Shown here: positions 18,759 to 27,165 of the stretch, piece after piece
How the letters are laid out: the number at the start of each line of letters is the position of its first letter
Numbering within the stretch: the stretch's first letter is position 1
NCBI RefSeq assembly: GCF_021458635.1
Contig: NZ_JAIRDQ010000019.1
Coordinates: forward strand, 1 to 59,251
Origin: Bradyrhizobium monzae
GTDB taxonomy: Bacteria; Pseudomonadota; Alphaproteobacteria; Rhizobiales; Xanthobacteraceae
Reading direction: 5' to 3'
DNA: 59,251 nt
Position numbers and translations under genes: made by a program
Notes under the pieces: model-generated
Database searches by the model: none
What the model was told of the DNA's origin: nothing
The model's input: the letters and a program-made list of their open reading frames with translations, nothing else

Positions 18759-20051
18759 ATGCAACAGCGGAGCCTGCTCTCTAATGGTAGTCGGCCGACC
18801 GGAAATTTTCGCAACACAGCCTACATGATCAACAAGAGTCGCCCGTATTTCGATGCAGCCCACGCGGCTGGCCTGATGGCCGTCCAAGGACGTTCCACCA
18901 CTGGGCGCACCGTTGTCTTGGGTACTGGCCCACTTGACAGTCGACCGGAGGTGATCGATTTCGTGCGATGCTCCTACTTGGGCTTGGACAATCACCCCTT
19001 GATCGTCGCTGGCGCGATCGAGGCGATCGAGGCGCATCAGTCGTTGCACTGGTCCTGCGCACGAACGCGGCTGAATTTCGATCTTCTAGCAGAGCTTGAA
19101 CAAACCCTATCCGAGATGTTCTGCGCACGTGTGATCGCGTGTTCGACCGTAATGCTCGCCAATCTAGGCGTGATGCCTCTTCTTGCTTCGGGCCAGTTGA
19201 CGGGCGGAAGGAAGCCGGTCGTCGTCTTCGACCGCATCGCGCACATCTCGCTTGCTTATCACAAGCCGGTAGTCGCCGATGAAACCCGGGTGGAAACGAT
19301 TGAGCACAACGACATGGAGGCTCTTGAACGCTTGTGCCGAGAGCATCCGGTGGTCGCCTATGTATGCGATGGTGTTTACTCCATGGGAGGGAACTCGCCC
19401 ATCAAGGAACTGCGCCGGCTCCAAGAACGCTATGGCCTCTTCCTCTATATCGACGATGCTCACGGGATATCGCTGTTCGGACGCCAAGGCGAAGGATTTG
19501 CTCGCTCTCAGTTTCCCGAAGTACTGGGTGACCGTACGATCATAATAGCCTCGCTAGCCAAGGGCTTCGGCGCATCGGGCGGCATGGTGATGCTTGGAAC
19601 GGCCGATCAGGAGGCTCTCTTTCGACGATATTCTATTCCTTATGCGTTTTCTGTAGCCCCCAACCTGGCAGCGGTGGGCGCCGCGCTTGGATCGTGCAAG
19701 ATTCACTGCTCCGCAGAACTTAGCGAACGGCAAAAGCGTTTGGCTCAACAGATCAAGGTCTTCGACCATCGTATTGCAACCGTCGAGCGAGGAAATCCAT
19801 TTCCGATCAGAATGATCCCGATCGGATCGGAAGCCGAGGCAATTGCAGTCGCTAAAGAGCTCATCGATGCCGGCTTCTATACTTCGGTGACGTTCTTCCC
19901 GACGGTCGCACAGGGAAAAGCAGGAATTCGGGTGTGCATTACGGCCGATCATGAAGAAAGCGATATAGAGCGGCTCTGCGACTGCATCCTGGAAAAGCTG
20001 CCCGACGCAACAGCCAAGCCTCATATGCCATCTGCCCCTGCCCTCAGGTAA
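18759..20051 (+). CDS. Alpha-oxoamine synthase family PLP enzyme (BioF/KBL/SPT-like)
   Basis: The roughly 430-residue protein follows the 8-amino-7-oxononanoate synthase / serine palmitoyltransferase fold: VIDFVRCSYLGLDNHPLIV, an Asp-containing substrate loop, CDGVYSMGGNSPIKEL, then FLYIDDAHGISLFGRQG. IIASLAKGFGASGG carries the PLP lysine, and IPYAFSVAPNLAA the following loop. These enzymes condense an amino acid with an acyl-CoA, losing CO2. Starts at 18735, 18747 and 18759 are possible; GGGGA just before 18759 favours the last. No other biotin gene is adjacent, so a role in making an amino-ketone natural product or lipid base is as likely as biotin synthesis. Downstream come a small frame, an SDR and a CoA-transferase, which fits acyl-CoA chemistry. 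Confidence 0.8.
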   Translation: MQQRSLLSNGSRPTGNFRNTAYMINKSRPYFDAAHAAGLMAVQGRSTTGRTVVLGTGPLDSRPEVIDFVRCSYLGLDNHPLIVAGAIEAIEAHQSLHWSCARTRLNFDLLAELEQTLSEMFCARVIACSTVMLANLGVMPLLASGQLTGGRKPVVVFDRIAHISLAYHKPVVADETRVETIEHNDMEALERLCREHPVVAYVCDGVYSMGGNSPIKELRRLQERYGLFLYIDDAHGISLFGRQGEGFARSQFPEVLGDRTIIIASLAKGFGASGGMVMLGTADQEALFRRYSIPYAFSVAPNLAAVGAALGSCKIHCSAELSERQKRLAQQIKVFDHRIATVERGNPFPIRMIPIGSEAEAIAVAKELIDAGFYTSVTFFPTVAQGKAGIRVCITADHEESDIERLCDCILEKLPDATAKPHMPSAPALR

Positions 20052-20077
20052 CGACGGGCCATTCATTGGAGCAAATC

Positions 20078-20188
20078 ATGGAGCAGCGTGGTACGACCAA
20101 ATTGCGATCACTTCATGCGGACAAGCAGGATGTAGCCTCGGCAATCGGCGATCCAGGATTCACTCCGAAGGCGTCTCGCGATCATTGA
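20078..20188 (+). CDS. Short unrecognised ORF, possibly a truncated gene
   Basis: A 36-codon frame (MEQRGTTKLRSLHADKQD...) begins 27 bp after the alpha-oxoamine synthase stop, with GGAG six bases upstream, as expected for the next gene of an operon. It resembles no known family and ends abruptly where the sequence becomes eroded. It may be the stump of a deleted operon partner. Confidence 0.3.
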   Translation: MEQRGTTKLRSLHADKQDVASAIGDPGFTPKASRDH

Positions 20189-21045
20189 GGCCGCCGTCCT
20201 CGGCGCGTGCGTACGCCGGCACTAATATTCTTGCAGAGTTCACCTGCACCCAACTGAGATATACACCTGTGGTAGGCCAGCGAGCACTAAGAAAACATGT
20301 CAAGCTCGCGAGATTAGCGCGATGCATTGGCACTAATATCACGCTCGCGCGCCATCCAGCTTGTCAGCTCGTCGCAGCCGACGCAATCCGGCGATCCGGA
20401 ATGGTCGTAAGGGGGGGCGAAGCCAACCGAATTCGGCGAGCTCCTGACGGGAGGCCTCGCGCTCGAAGGTTCGCCTCTCTCGATCTTAACACCACTTCAT
20501 GTCAAGTCCGACTTCGGGGGCGTCAAAAATCTTCCGAAGGTGTGGGCGTTCCGAGTCGCCATTCTCGAGCTCATTCGGCCGGATTTCCTGGCCTTGTGTG
20601 TTGGCCGTATCTGTGCCTGCATCGGGCGGATCATCGCGCTTATTGCTGTTGCTGTATGCAGGCTGCACTGCATCACGAGCTTTCGAGAAGAAATGTTGGC
20701 GACTGCTGCGTGCCGCAACCTCCAACAAGCCCGCAGCTGCATGCTCCGAGAAATCCTCGCAGGGATCGCTACCGGTTTCACTACTCTCGACGACAAACCG
20801 CCCGTCCCACCGCTCGCGCCGATTGCTGCGCTTTCATCGGGGCGAATCCGAAGCACAGTGAATCCACAAATGGCGATGGCTAGCCAATGGAACCGAACAC
20901 GCGAGGGATCCATCTGGGGCAACGTTTGGCCGTTTGGCAATGGATTGACGCAACTGCAAGAATACCTCCGCCTGCTGCGGTCGCCTCTGTGCGTTTCCAG
21001 CGCTGTGGGCTGGCCCGATACGGGTGTTAGGACTTGTTGGTGATC
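20189..21045. other. Intergenic stretch of about 0.86 kb without a recognised gene
   Basis: Long frames exist on both strands, but their translations are rich in Arg, Ser, Pro and Cys and lack any family motif, as expected of shadow frames in high-GC DNA. Probably decayed coding sequence between two former operon members. Confidence 0.35.
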
Positions 21046-21831
21046 ATGATGACATCAGGAAAACTGAGCGGCGGAAACCACCGACGCGTTGCTCTCGTGA
21101 CCGGAGGAGCACGCGGGATTGGGCTTGAGATTGTACGTCGGTTGTTGGCCGATGGATATCAGGTTGCTTTCGTGGCGACGAAAGCAGCGCACGTGGAGCG
21201 GGCGCTTGCAAGTCTTAGCTGCCCGGAGCGGCTCTATGCTGAGGCGGTCGACGTGACGCGACAAAACGAGGTGGAGCGATTTGCTGATCGAATCCGGTCG
21301 CGCTGGGGCGACATCGCAGTGTTGGTGAACAATGCAGGCATCTCCCCGAAGCGCGCGGACCAGGATGCTCCCTGGCTTTCGCAGATGCCCCTCGAGGAAT
21401 GGGCGCGTGTCATCGATGTCAATCTCAAAGGCCCCTTCATTCTTACAAGGCTCTTGGCACCAGAAATGATCGCGAACGGCTATGGTCGGATTATCAATAT
21501 CGGGTCACTCGCTGGCCGTGCGATGCCGTTGATCGCAGGGCCGCATTATGCCGCTTCGAAGGCCGGGCTGGTTGGGTTAACCCGCGCTGCTGCGCGAGAT
21601 CTGGCCCCACATGGTATTACGGTCAATTGTATCGCTCCAGGAAGGATCCTCAGTGATCTGACCGGGCCACCTGAGGCCGCGGTCAATCGTTCCGCGCTTA
21701 GCCGGATTCCGGTCGGCCGCTTTGGAAAGGCCGAAGAGGTAGCGCACGTCGTAGCCTTTCTGGCCTCGCCAATGGCCGGCTTTATCACCGGCGCGACCAT
21801 CGATATCACGGGCGGTGAGTTCGCCGCATAG
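21046..21831 (+). CDS. Short-chain dehydrogenase/reductase (FabG-like)
   Basis: The roughly 261-residue classical SDR has RVALVTGGARGIGLEIVRRL (TGxxxGIG cofactor motif), VLVNNAGISPK (NNAG), INIGSLAGRAMPLIAGPHYAASKAG (catalytic Ser, with YxxxK as YAASK), and the C-terminal FLASPMAGFITGATIDITGG. The GGAR loop and absence of an acidic residue there suggest NADP(H). The start is uncertain: ATG codons at 21046 and 21049 and TTG codons slightly upstream are all possible. It is followed closely by the double CoA-transferase, whose start lies 70 bp after this stop, so the two are probably one transcript. Likely reaction: reduction or oxidation of a beta-keto/hydroxy group on an acyl thioester or similar compound. 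Confidence 0.88.
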   Translation: MMTSGKLSGGNHRRVALVTGGARGIGLEIVRRLLADGYQVAFVATKAAHVERALASLSCPERLYAEAVDVTRQNEVERFADRIRSRWGDIAVLVNNAGISPKRADQDAPWLSQMPLEEWARVIDVNLKGPFILTRLLAPEMIANGYGRIINIGSLAGRAMPLIAGPHYAASKAGLVGLTRAAARDLAPHGITVNCIAPGRILSDLTGPPEAAVNRSALSRIPVGRFGKAEEVAHVVAFLASPMAGFITGATIDITGGEFAA

Positions 21832-21901
21832 GCGATGGAGATCGCGCCTGCCGCGAAAGCTTAGGTGCTCGAATAGAGTGGCTGAAGAAGAGGAACCCTC
21901 G

Positions 21902-24352
21902 ATGGGAGTGTTATCGCATCTGCGGGTGATCGAGATCGGTAGCTCGGCCGCCACCAGCTATTGCGCGCGCTTGTTTGCCGATTTCGGCGCGGACGTTCAG
22001 AAAGTGGAGCCGCCAACCGGCGATCCACTGCGCCGCAGCGCCCCACTCACGCCAGGTGACCAGAGCGCGTGGTTCGCATTCCTGAACTTCAACAAGTCGA
22101 GCATCGTCATAGATAGCGCCGAACCCGGCGCGATCACACGCCTAACGGCGCTGATCGAGGATTGCGACATTCTGATCGATGGCCGCGATGTTGATCCTGC
22201 GAATTGCCCGTCCTTAGATATCGCGGCAATCCGGTGGCGGCATGCCGGGTTGATCTACCTCGAAGCAAGCTGGTTCGGCCGCTACGGCCCGTACGCGGGA
22301 TTTGCCGCAACCGATTCGACCGTCCGCGCGCTCGCCGGCCTGATCAAGCTGGTTGGACCGGCCGAGGGTCCGCCAGTGCACGGGCCGGATTTCCAAACGG
22401 GTATCCTGGCCGGACTGTGGGGCTTTGTTGCTGCGGCTTCATCGGCGGTTGCGCGAATGCAAGGTGGGGCAGGGCGGTCGTGGTCGCTCAATATTTTCGA
22501 GTCGAACCTCGCTCTGTCCGAGTATCTCATGTCCGAAGCGTTTGCGCGTGGCGATGTGATGCGCCGCATTGGCGTTAACCGCTTCTGGCCGATCTTTCCG
22601 GCCGGCATTTACGAAACCAAGAAAGGTTGGCTCGGCGTTACCACGATAACGCCGGTACAGTGGCAGGCGTTCTGCGATATGCTCGATCTGGCCGAATTGC
22701 GTGATAATCCGGCTCTGGTCCTCGGCGAGGATCGTCTGCGACAGATGGAGCCGATCGAACGACAGTTTATGCCGAGATTGCAGACGCGGACAGCGCAGGA
22801 GTGGTTTGCGGAAGGCCTGAAGCGCAAGATCCCGATTGTGCCGGTGCCCGAAATATCCGATCTGGTTCAGGAGGCGAAGAAAAAGCTGCACGGCGCAGTC
22901 GTGCCTGTCCTGCTCGGCGACGAGGAGGGCTTGACTGCTGGTTCGACGCAGCGACTGACGTTGACGCCGCCGCGTCGAGGCGGCAGGGTTCCGGCGCCGG
23001 GCGAGCAGCAGTCTTTTGCCGGCCTTCGAACACAAGGGGCATTCACTTCGCCTGGGCAGTCCGTCCGCATCGATGCCGACGGACTGCCCTTGTCTGGCGT
23101 TCGCGTCATCGACTTCACGATGGGCTGGGCGGGCCCCTTGTGTACGCGCACGCTGGCTGATCTCGGCGCGGATGTCATCAAGATCGAGGCCATCCAGTAT
23201 CCTGACTGGTGGCGCGGCGTCGACCGACGGCCCGCCTACGTCGATAGTCAGATGTACGAAAAGACGCTACGCTTCTGCATTATGAACCGCAACAAGCGCG
23301 GCATGACGCTCGACCTGACACGGCCGGAAGGCCTCGCTCTTGCCAAACGGCTCTTGGCCAGAGCGGATGTTGTCGTCAACAATTTTTCGGTCGATGTTCT
23401 GCCAAAACTTGGGCTCGGTTACGACGTGCTCAAAACGCTCAATCCTCGGCTGGTCATGATGTCGATGTCAGCTTTTGGTGCGGACAGCGTCAACCGCGAT
23501 TGCCGGGCCTACGGCTCGACCCTCGAACAGGGATCAGGCTTGACCAGCGTGATCGGCAAGCCTGATGGTCCCCCTGTCATGAGCCACGGTGCCTTTGGCG
23601 ATCCTGTTGGTGGATTAAACGGCTGCGCTGCAGTTCTGGTCGCCCTGATCCACGCCCGCAGCACCGGGCAAGGACAGTTCATTGACCTGGCGCAGATCGA
23701 ATGCATGATGCCGTTCTCGGCGCCGTGGATCACCGTCAACTCGATCGCCGGTGTGTCGCCGCCGAGATACGGCAATCGGCACCCGCAGTTCGTGCCGCAC
23801 GGCTGTTTCCAATGTGAAGGGCTGGACAACTGGATCATGGTGGCAGCCACGGACGAGGCTATGTGGCACAGGCTTGCCATCCTTATCGGCCGGCCAGACT
23901 GGGCCACAGACGCATCGCTGACATCTGCGGAAGCTCGCCGCGGCATCGAGGACATGATCGAGAGAGCCATCGAAGCCTGGACGCTCACCCGGGATGCGGA
24001 TCAGGCTATGTCCGAATTGCAGGCCGTAAGCGTTGCGGCCGGTGTGGCCCGCCTGCCCATTGACCTACTCAAAGATCGACATCTCCAGTCTCGTGCATTT
24101 CTGCAGGAAGTCGAACGCGCGTTCATTGGCTCGCATCCGCAGCCCTCGATGCCCATTCGCGAAGGTGCAGGACCGTATGCGATCCGCACACCGGCGCCGA
24201 CACTGGGACAACATAACAATGAGATCCTATCAGGTTTTCTCGAACTCTCCGACGCCGCGATCGCAAACCTGGTGAGAGAGGGCATCATCGGCACGCGGAT
24301 GCTCTCGCAAGCGGAGCTTTCAAAAGCAAAGAAAGTGTCGTCAGACCGATAA
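21902..24352 (+). CDS. Tandem-domain CaiB/BaiF family (class III) CoA-transferase
   Basis: The 816-residue product contains two CaiB/BaiF domains in one chain. Domain 1 (about 1-390): VIEIGSSAATSYCARLFADF, ADVQKVEPPTGDPLR, FNKSSIVID, and FAATDSTVRALAG with Asp138 at the position of the acyl-carrying aspartate. Domain 2 (about 405-816): VRVIDFTMGWAGPLCTRTLA, ADVIKIEAIQYPDWWRG, NRNKRGMTLDLTRPEG, VVVNNFSVDVLPKLGLGYDV. The equivalent site here reads AYGSTLEQGSGL, without that aspartate. Family members are usually single-domain homodimers of about 400 residues, so this is a fused pseudo-dimer with possibly one conventional active site. GAAGAGGA precedes the ATG; a longer frame from 21815 has no family similarity. 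Confidence 0.88.
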   Translation: MGVLSHLRVIEIGSSAATSYCARLFADFGADVQKVEPPTGDPLRRSAPLTPGDQSAWFAFLNFNKSSIVIDSAEPGAITRLTALIEDCDILIDGRDVDPANCPSLDIAAIRWRHAGLIYLEASWFGRYGPYAGFAATDSTVRALAGLIKLVGPAEGPPVHGPDFQTGILAGLWGFVAAASSAVARMQGGAGRSWSLNIFESNLALSEYLMSEAFARGDVMRRIGVNRFWPIFPAGIYETKKGWLGVTTITPVQWQAFCDMLDLAELRDNPALVLGEDRLRQMEPIERQFMPRLQTRTAQEWFAEGLKRKIPIVPVPEISDLVQEAKKKLHGAVVPVLLGDEEGLTAGSTQRLTLTPPRRGGRVPAPGEQQSFAGLRTQGAFTSPGQSVRIDADGLPLSGVRVIDFTMGWAGPLCTRTLADLGADVIKIEAIQYPDWWRGVDRRPAYVDSQMYEKTLRFCIMNRNKRGMTLDLTRPEGLALAKRLLARADVVVNNFSVDVLPKLGLGYDVLKTLNPRLVMMSMSAFGADSVNRDCRAYGSTLEQGSGLTSVIGKPDGPPVMSHGAFGDPVGGLNGCAAVLVALIHARSTGQGQFIDLAQIECMMPFSAPWITVNSIAGVSPPRYGNRHPQFVPHGCFQCEGLDNWIMVAATDEAMWHRLAILIGRPDWATDASLTSAEARRGIEDMIERAIEAWTLTRDADQAMSELQAVSVAAGVARLPIDLLKDRHLQSRAFLQEVERAFIGSHPQPSMPIREGAGPYAIRTPAPTLGQHNNEILSGFLELSDAAIANLVREGIIGTRMLSQAELSKAKKVSSDR

Positions 24353-24749
24353 ATCGACGTTAGCCAAAATTCGCGAACCCGCAGACTTCGCAATCCGACC
24401 GGACGGCCAGCAATTCATGCGGGGCAAGGCAGAGTCAATCGTTGCGTTAAGGAGCCGTGCGCTCGTATCCGCGTGCGATGATGCGGGGTAGACCGGCGCG
24501 GCGAGCGCGTGAGCCGTGGGTGACGTCGGGTGGGAATTGCCTCAGACTTAGACCACTTTTGTGATTCTGCAATCGCAAGCGGATGTTGCGTATCGCAGGT
24601 GTGGGCTTGCGTGGTGTTGATCGCACCAGCGCCCACGTGGCACGAGCGGAAGTGCGTGGCGCACCAGACGCTTTGGGCACGCCGAAACGTTATTGTATCC
24701 GTCAGTCAAGCCTCATGCGGTCGCCCTGCTCAATGTACGCGCCGGGTGG
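24353..24749. other. Intergenic stretch without a recognised gene
   Basis: About 400 bp after the CoA-transferase. No motif-bearing frame and no clear terminator hairpin were seen. Confidence 0.3.
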
Positions 24750-25004
24750 TCAGGCCACGCGCCTCGTGCCCGCGCCTTCCTGACTGGCGGAGATATCGAG
24801 TTCGATTTCCTGCGACAGCTCGATGATGGCTTCTGGATGATGGCCATTCTTGCGCAATGCGTATTTGAATGCCTGGGCGCGGTTCACGAAGAGGCCGCCA
24901 AAAAGCCCGGTCTGTTCGCAAGCAATCCAGTTGCCACGGCGATTCTTGCCAACAAAAACGGTCGGCGCTGCGGGCCGGCACGAAGGATGTTCGTCGAGCT
25001 TCAT
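24750..25004 (-). CDS. Small conserved-looking hypothetical protein
   Basis: An 84-residue frame starting MKLDEHPSC, with PTVFVGKNRRGNWIACEQTG, then LFGGLFVNRAQAFKYALRKN and AIIELSQEIELDI. The composition and the G-N-W / GGLFV.RA.A..YA pattern are those of a real small globular protein, and I recall similar small proteins in Bradyrhizobium genomes (from memory, not checked). An ATG three codons upstream (25013) is equally possible. It is isolated in otherwise empty sequence. No function is assigned. Confidence 0.55.
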   Translation of the reverse strand: MKLDEHPSCRPAAPTVFVGKNRRGNWIACEQTGLFGGLFVNRAQAFKYALRKNGHHPEAIIELSQEIELDISASQEGAGTRRVA

Positions 25005-25013
25005 AATCGTCAC

Positions 25014-25817
25014 CCGTCTAAGCTCGAATAATATGCTCCTCAGCCGATCTCTGCCAAATCCATAGCATTCGAAGGTCGTCAGCGCAGGATCGTTGGGTTA
25101 CAGCGCTCGAATATCGGCCTCTCGTTAGAACTGTCAGCTTACGCCGACGTGCAACACCGCGTCGTAGTCCGTTTCTACGTGCGAACGGCAGAGATCGGTT
25201 CGGATTGACGAAGGGTGCGGCGACAGTGACATCGATATTCGTTGCTTTGGCGTTGCGACTTACAAGCCCCGTCAGCGCATTCATCAGGCTCGACCAGGCG
25301 ACTCTCATTTTGCAGCTCCCGAAATAAACTCACTGTATTGGCGGCGGCTCCTTCGCTCTCGTTTCAGCAATCGGCGTGCCACTTGCGGATCCTAATGCTG
25401 GCCTTCCTTTGCGAGCGCGTGTTTGACGCCGTCCCTTGCGAACGCTAAGTGCGTCAACGGCTTCGCGAACTCTGGGAGCAATGGAATGTCGGTTACGTGA
25501 CAAATTATTCTGGTTACACCGACGTGACGGATTGCCATTAGGGTCAGAGAAGTGGTTGCGCGATAACGCATAGAATAAGAAGAGCTGCGCCGACGAGCCG
25601 CCGACATACCGCCGCTTGCCGACCGTGCTTTGCTCACCGGATTGATTCGTGGTCGGTAAGGACAAATGACGCACGAGCAGCGCCGCGGCCAACAGCGCCG
25701 TTGTGAGCCGGGCGGTCTGTCGCGGGGTCGTAGATCGGCTCGGCGACCGTGGGGCGTGCTGTGCGTCTGTCTGAAACCAAACGCGCTTGATGTCGCGAAT
25801 CCGCCAAGCTGATTGGA
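25014..25817. other. Intergenic stretch of 0.8 kb without a recognised gene
   Basis: Contains the segment near 25335-25410 that resembles 17838-17912. No frame with a motif was found. The promoter for the radical SAM operon may lie at the right end. Confidence 0.3.
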
Positions 25818-25904
25818 ATGCTACATTGCACCATCAAAGTCGTCAGCGATTCGGCGCGCCGCGTTGGCATAAATCCTGCTGCAACCTTTCTGGGAGAAAG
25901 CTAG
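25818..25904 (+). CDS. Possible 28-residue peptide upstream of radical SAM gene
   Basis: An ATG at 25818 opens MLHCTIKVVSDSARRVGI, then NPAATFLGES and a TAG whose bases merge into the GGAGG ribosome site of the radical SAM gene. Its own ribosome site is weak (TTGGA). A short frame in this position is where precursor peptides of radical-SAM-modified peptides are often found. The frame is also open upstream to 25791, so it may simply be the tail of a lost gene. Speculative. Confidence 0.2.
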   Translation: MLHCTIKVVSDSARRVGINPAATFLGES

Positions 25905-25913
25905 GAGGATGCC

Positions 25914-26942
25914 ATGCCGAGCGACCATCCGCTACCCATTGTCTTCAACCACGCGAGAATTTGCGTATCTTTCTACTGCAATCTTCATTGCGAGCACTGC
26001 TACGTTCCCGAAGAGTATCGAGATCAATACAAGAGGCTCTTGGAGCCATCACAATTATCTATCGAGGAGATGACGGAGTTCGTCGACCTTCTCGTCGACA
26101 AATATTCGCTGAAAAAAGTCTCTTTGACGGGTGGCGAGCCGCTCCTCAAGCGCGTGTTTCCGCGCACGGCAGCCGTGATAGCCCATGCGAACAAGCGAGG
26201 CCTTCAGGTGCAATTGAACACAGGAGGGCTCGGCCAGGTGCCAATTTATGACGTCGCCTCGTTCTTTGACGATCGCGAGAAGCTGACGTTCCAGTTCAGC
26301 TTTGACGGTGCGAAGCGGAACACGGTGGACCGCTTCCGGGGCAAGACGGGTGTTTATGATTCTGCGCTCCGGCAGATGGCTGAGGCGGCCAATTGCGGGG
26401 CCTTGGTGCAGGCCAGGATGACTGCCAACCGGCACAACATCGGCGAGGCACTCGACGCCTACCGGCTCCTGTCGTCAATCGGCGTCTACTCCTTCAGGGT
26501 CAAGCCGATGTTCGCCTCGGGCGTTGCCCTCGGCAATGAGGATGCGCTCTTGGGCTCGGCTGACGAAATTCGAGAGCTGCAGGAAGCCTTGATGGAGATT
26601 GCTGCGCAGCCCAGCTCAGCGCGCCTCGAACTGCCGCCGCCGATTTTCGTCGATACGTCGCAGACGCGGCCAAACGTCCGATATACCGAATGCGACTGTG
26701 GTGCCACGGCGGTCTATCTCTCGACAAACGGCGATTTGTATCCCTGTTCCTTCGTCGTCGGGGATCCCGATAGCCGCGAGTTCCTCCTCGGCAATGTCCG
26801 ATCACCGGAATTCGACCTGGAGAAGGTTTGGCGCACCTCGCCGGCCCTCAAGAAATTTCGGGCGAACAGCGGCTGCGGCCAATGCCCGAGCCAGGTCGCC
26901 CTCCTGAAGAATGTCGAGAACCGTGCGCATGCCTGTGCATGA
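25914..26942 (+). CDS. Radical SAM protein with SPASM-like C-terminal cluster region
   Basis: The 342-residue protein has the radical SAM CX3CX2C motif as CNLHCEHC (Cys22, Cys26, Cys29) followed by YVPEEYRDQY. SLTGGEPLLK (the GGEP motif) and FQFSFDGAKRNTVDRFRG follow, as in SPASM/twitch enzymes. The C-terminal region has extra cysteines (ECDCGATAVYL, LYPCSFVVGD, GCGQCPS) that could hold auxiliary Fe-S clusters. The start is fixed by TAGGAGG eight bases upstream. It heads an overlapping set with an MocA-like oxidoreductase and a methyltransferase. Such enzymes modify peptides, sugars or small molecules; the substrate is not evident. It also resembles members that oxidise alcohols or epimerise. 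Confidence 0.85.
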   Translation: MPSDHPLPIVFNHARICVSFYCNLHCEHCYVPEEYRDQYKRLLEPSQLSIEEMTEFVDLLVDKYSLKKVSLTGGEPLLKRVFPRTAAVIAHANKRGLQVQLNTGGLGQVPIYDVASFFDDREKLTFQFSFDGAKRNTVDRFRGKTGVYDSALRQMAEAANCGALVQARMTANRHNIGEALDAYRLLSSIGVYSFRVKPMFASGVALGNEDALLGSADEIRELQEALMEIAAQPSSARLELPPPIFVDTSQTRPNVRYTECDCGATAVYLSTNGDLYPCSFVVGDPDSREFLLGNVRSPEFDLEKVWRTSPALKKFRANSGCGQCPSQVALLKNVENRAHACA

Positions 26943-27165
26943 CCAAGCGATCGATGAACGGAAGGCATCTCCATATCGGCGGTTCTCGGTGCGCAAGGAG
27001 GCAGTATCCCACCTTGTCAGCGTCCGTCAGGTCGACTCGGTGTCTGCCCTCATCGCGTCAGAAGTTCTGATTGAGGCAGAAGCGAGAGAGTATCAGAAGG
27101 CATGCGAGGGGATATCATTCTCGTCGGGCTCGGTGCTTATGCCCGGGCGAAATATATTCCTCTGA
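26929..27165 (+). CDS. Possible small ORF bridging radical SAM and MocA-like genes
   Basis: A 78-codon frame (MPVHDQAIDERKASPYRRF...) starts 14 bp inside the end of the radical SAM gene, fills the 160-bp gap and overlaps the first 64 bp of the MocA-like gene. Its middle (SALIASEVLIEAEAREYQKA) looks like an amphipathic helix. The long overlap with a well-supported gene makes it doubtful. It may be a real coupled small protein or chance. Confidence 0.25.
   Translation: MPVHDQAIDERKASPYRRFSVRKEAVSHLVSVRQVDSVSALIASEVLIEAEAREYQKACEGISFSSGSVLMPGRNIFL

Noticed and set aside
18759..20051. Biotin pathway together with the avidin-like gene
   Set aside because: The alpha-oxoamine synthase is 24 kb from the avidin-like gene with no other bio genes; co-occurrence alone does not support a biotin system.
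20185..20883. 232-codon plus-strand open frame
   Set aside because: Cys/Arg/Ser-rich, with no motif, no ribosome site and low-complexity composition; considered eroded DNA.
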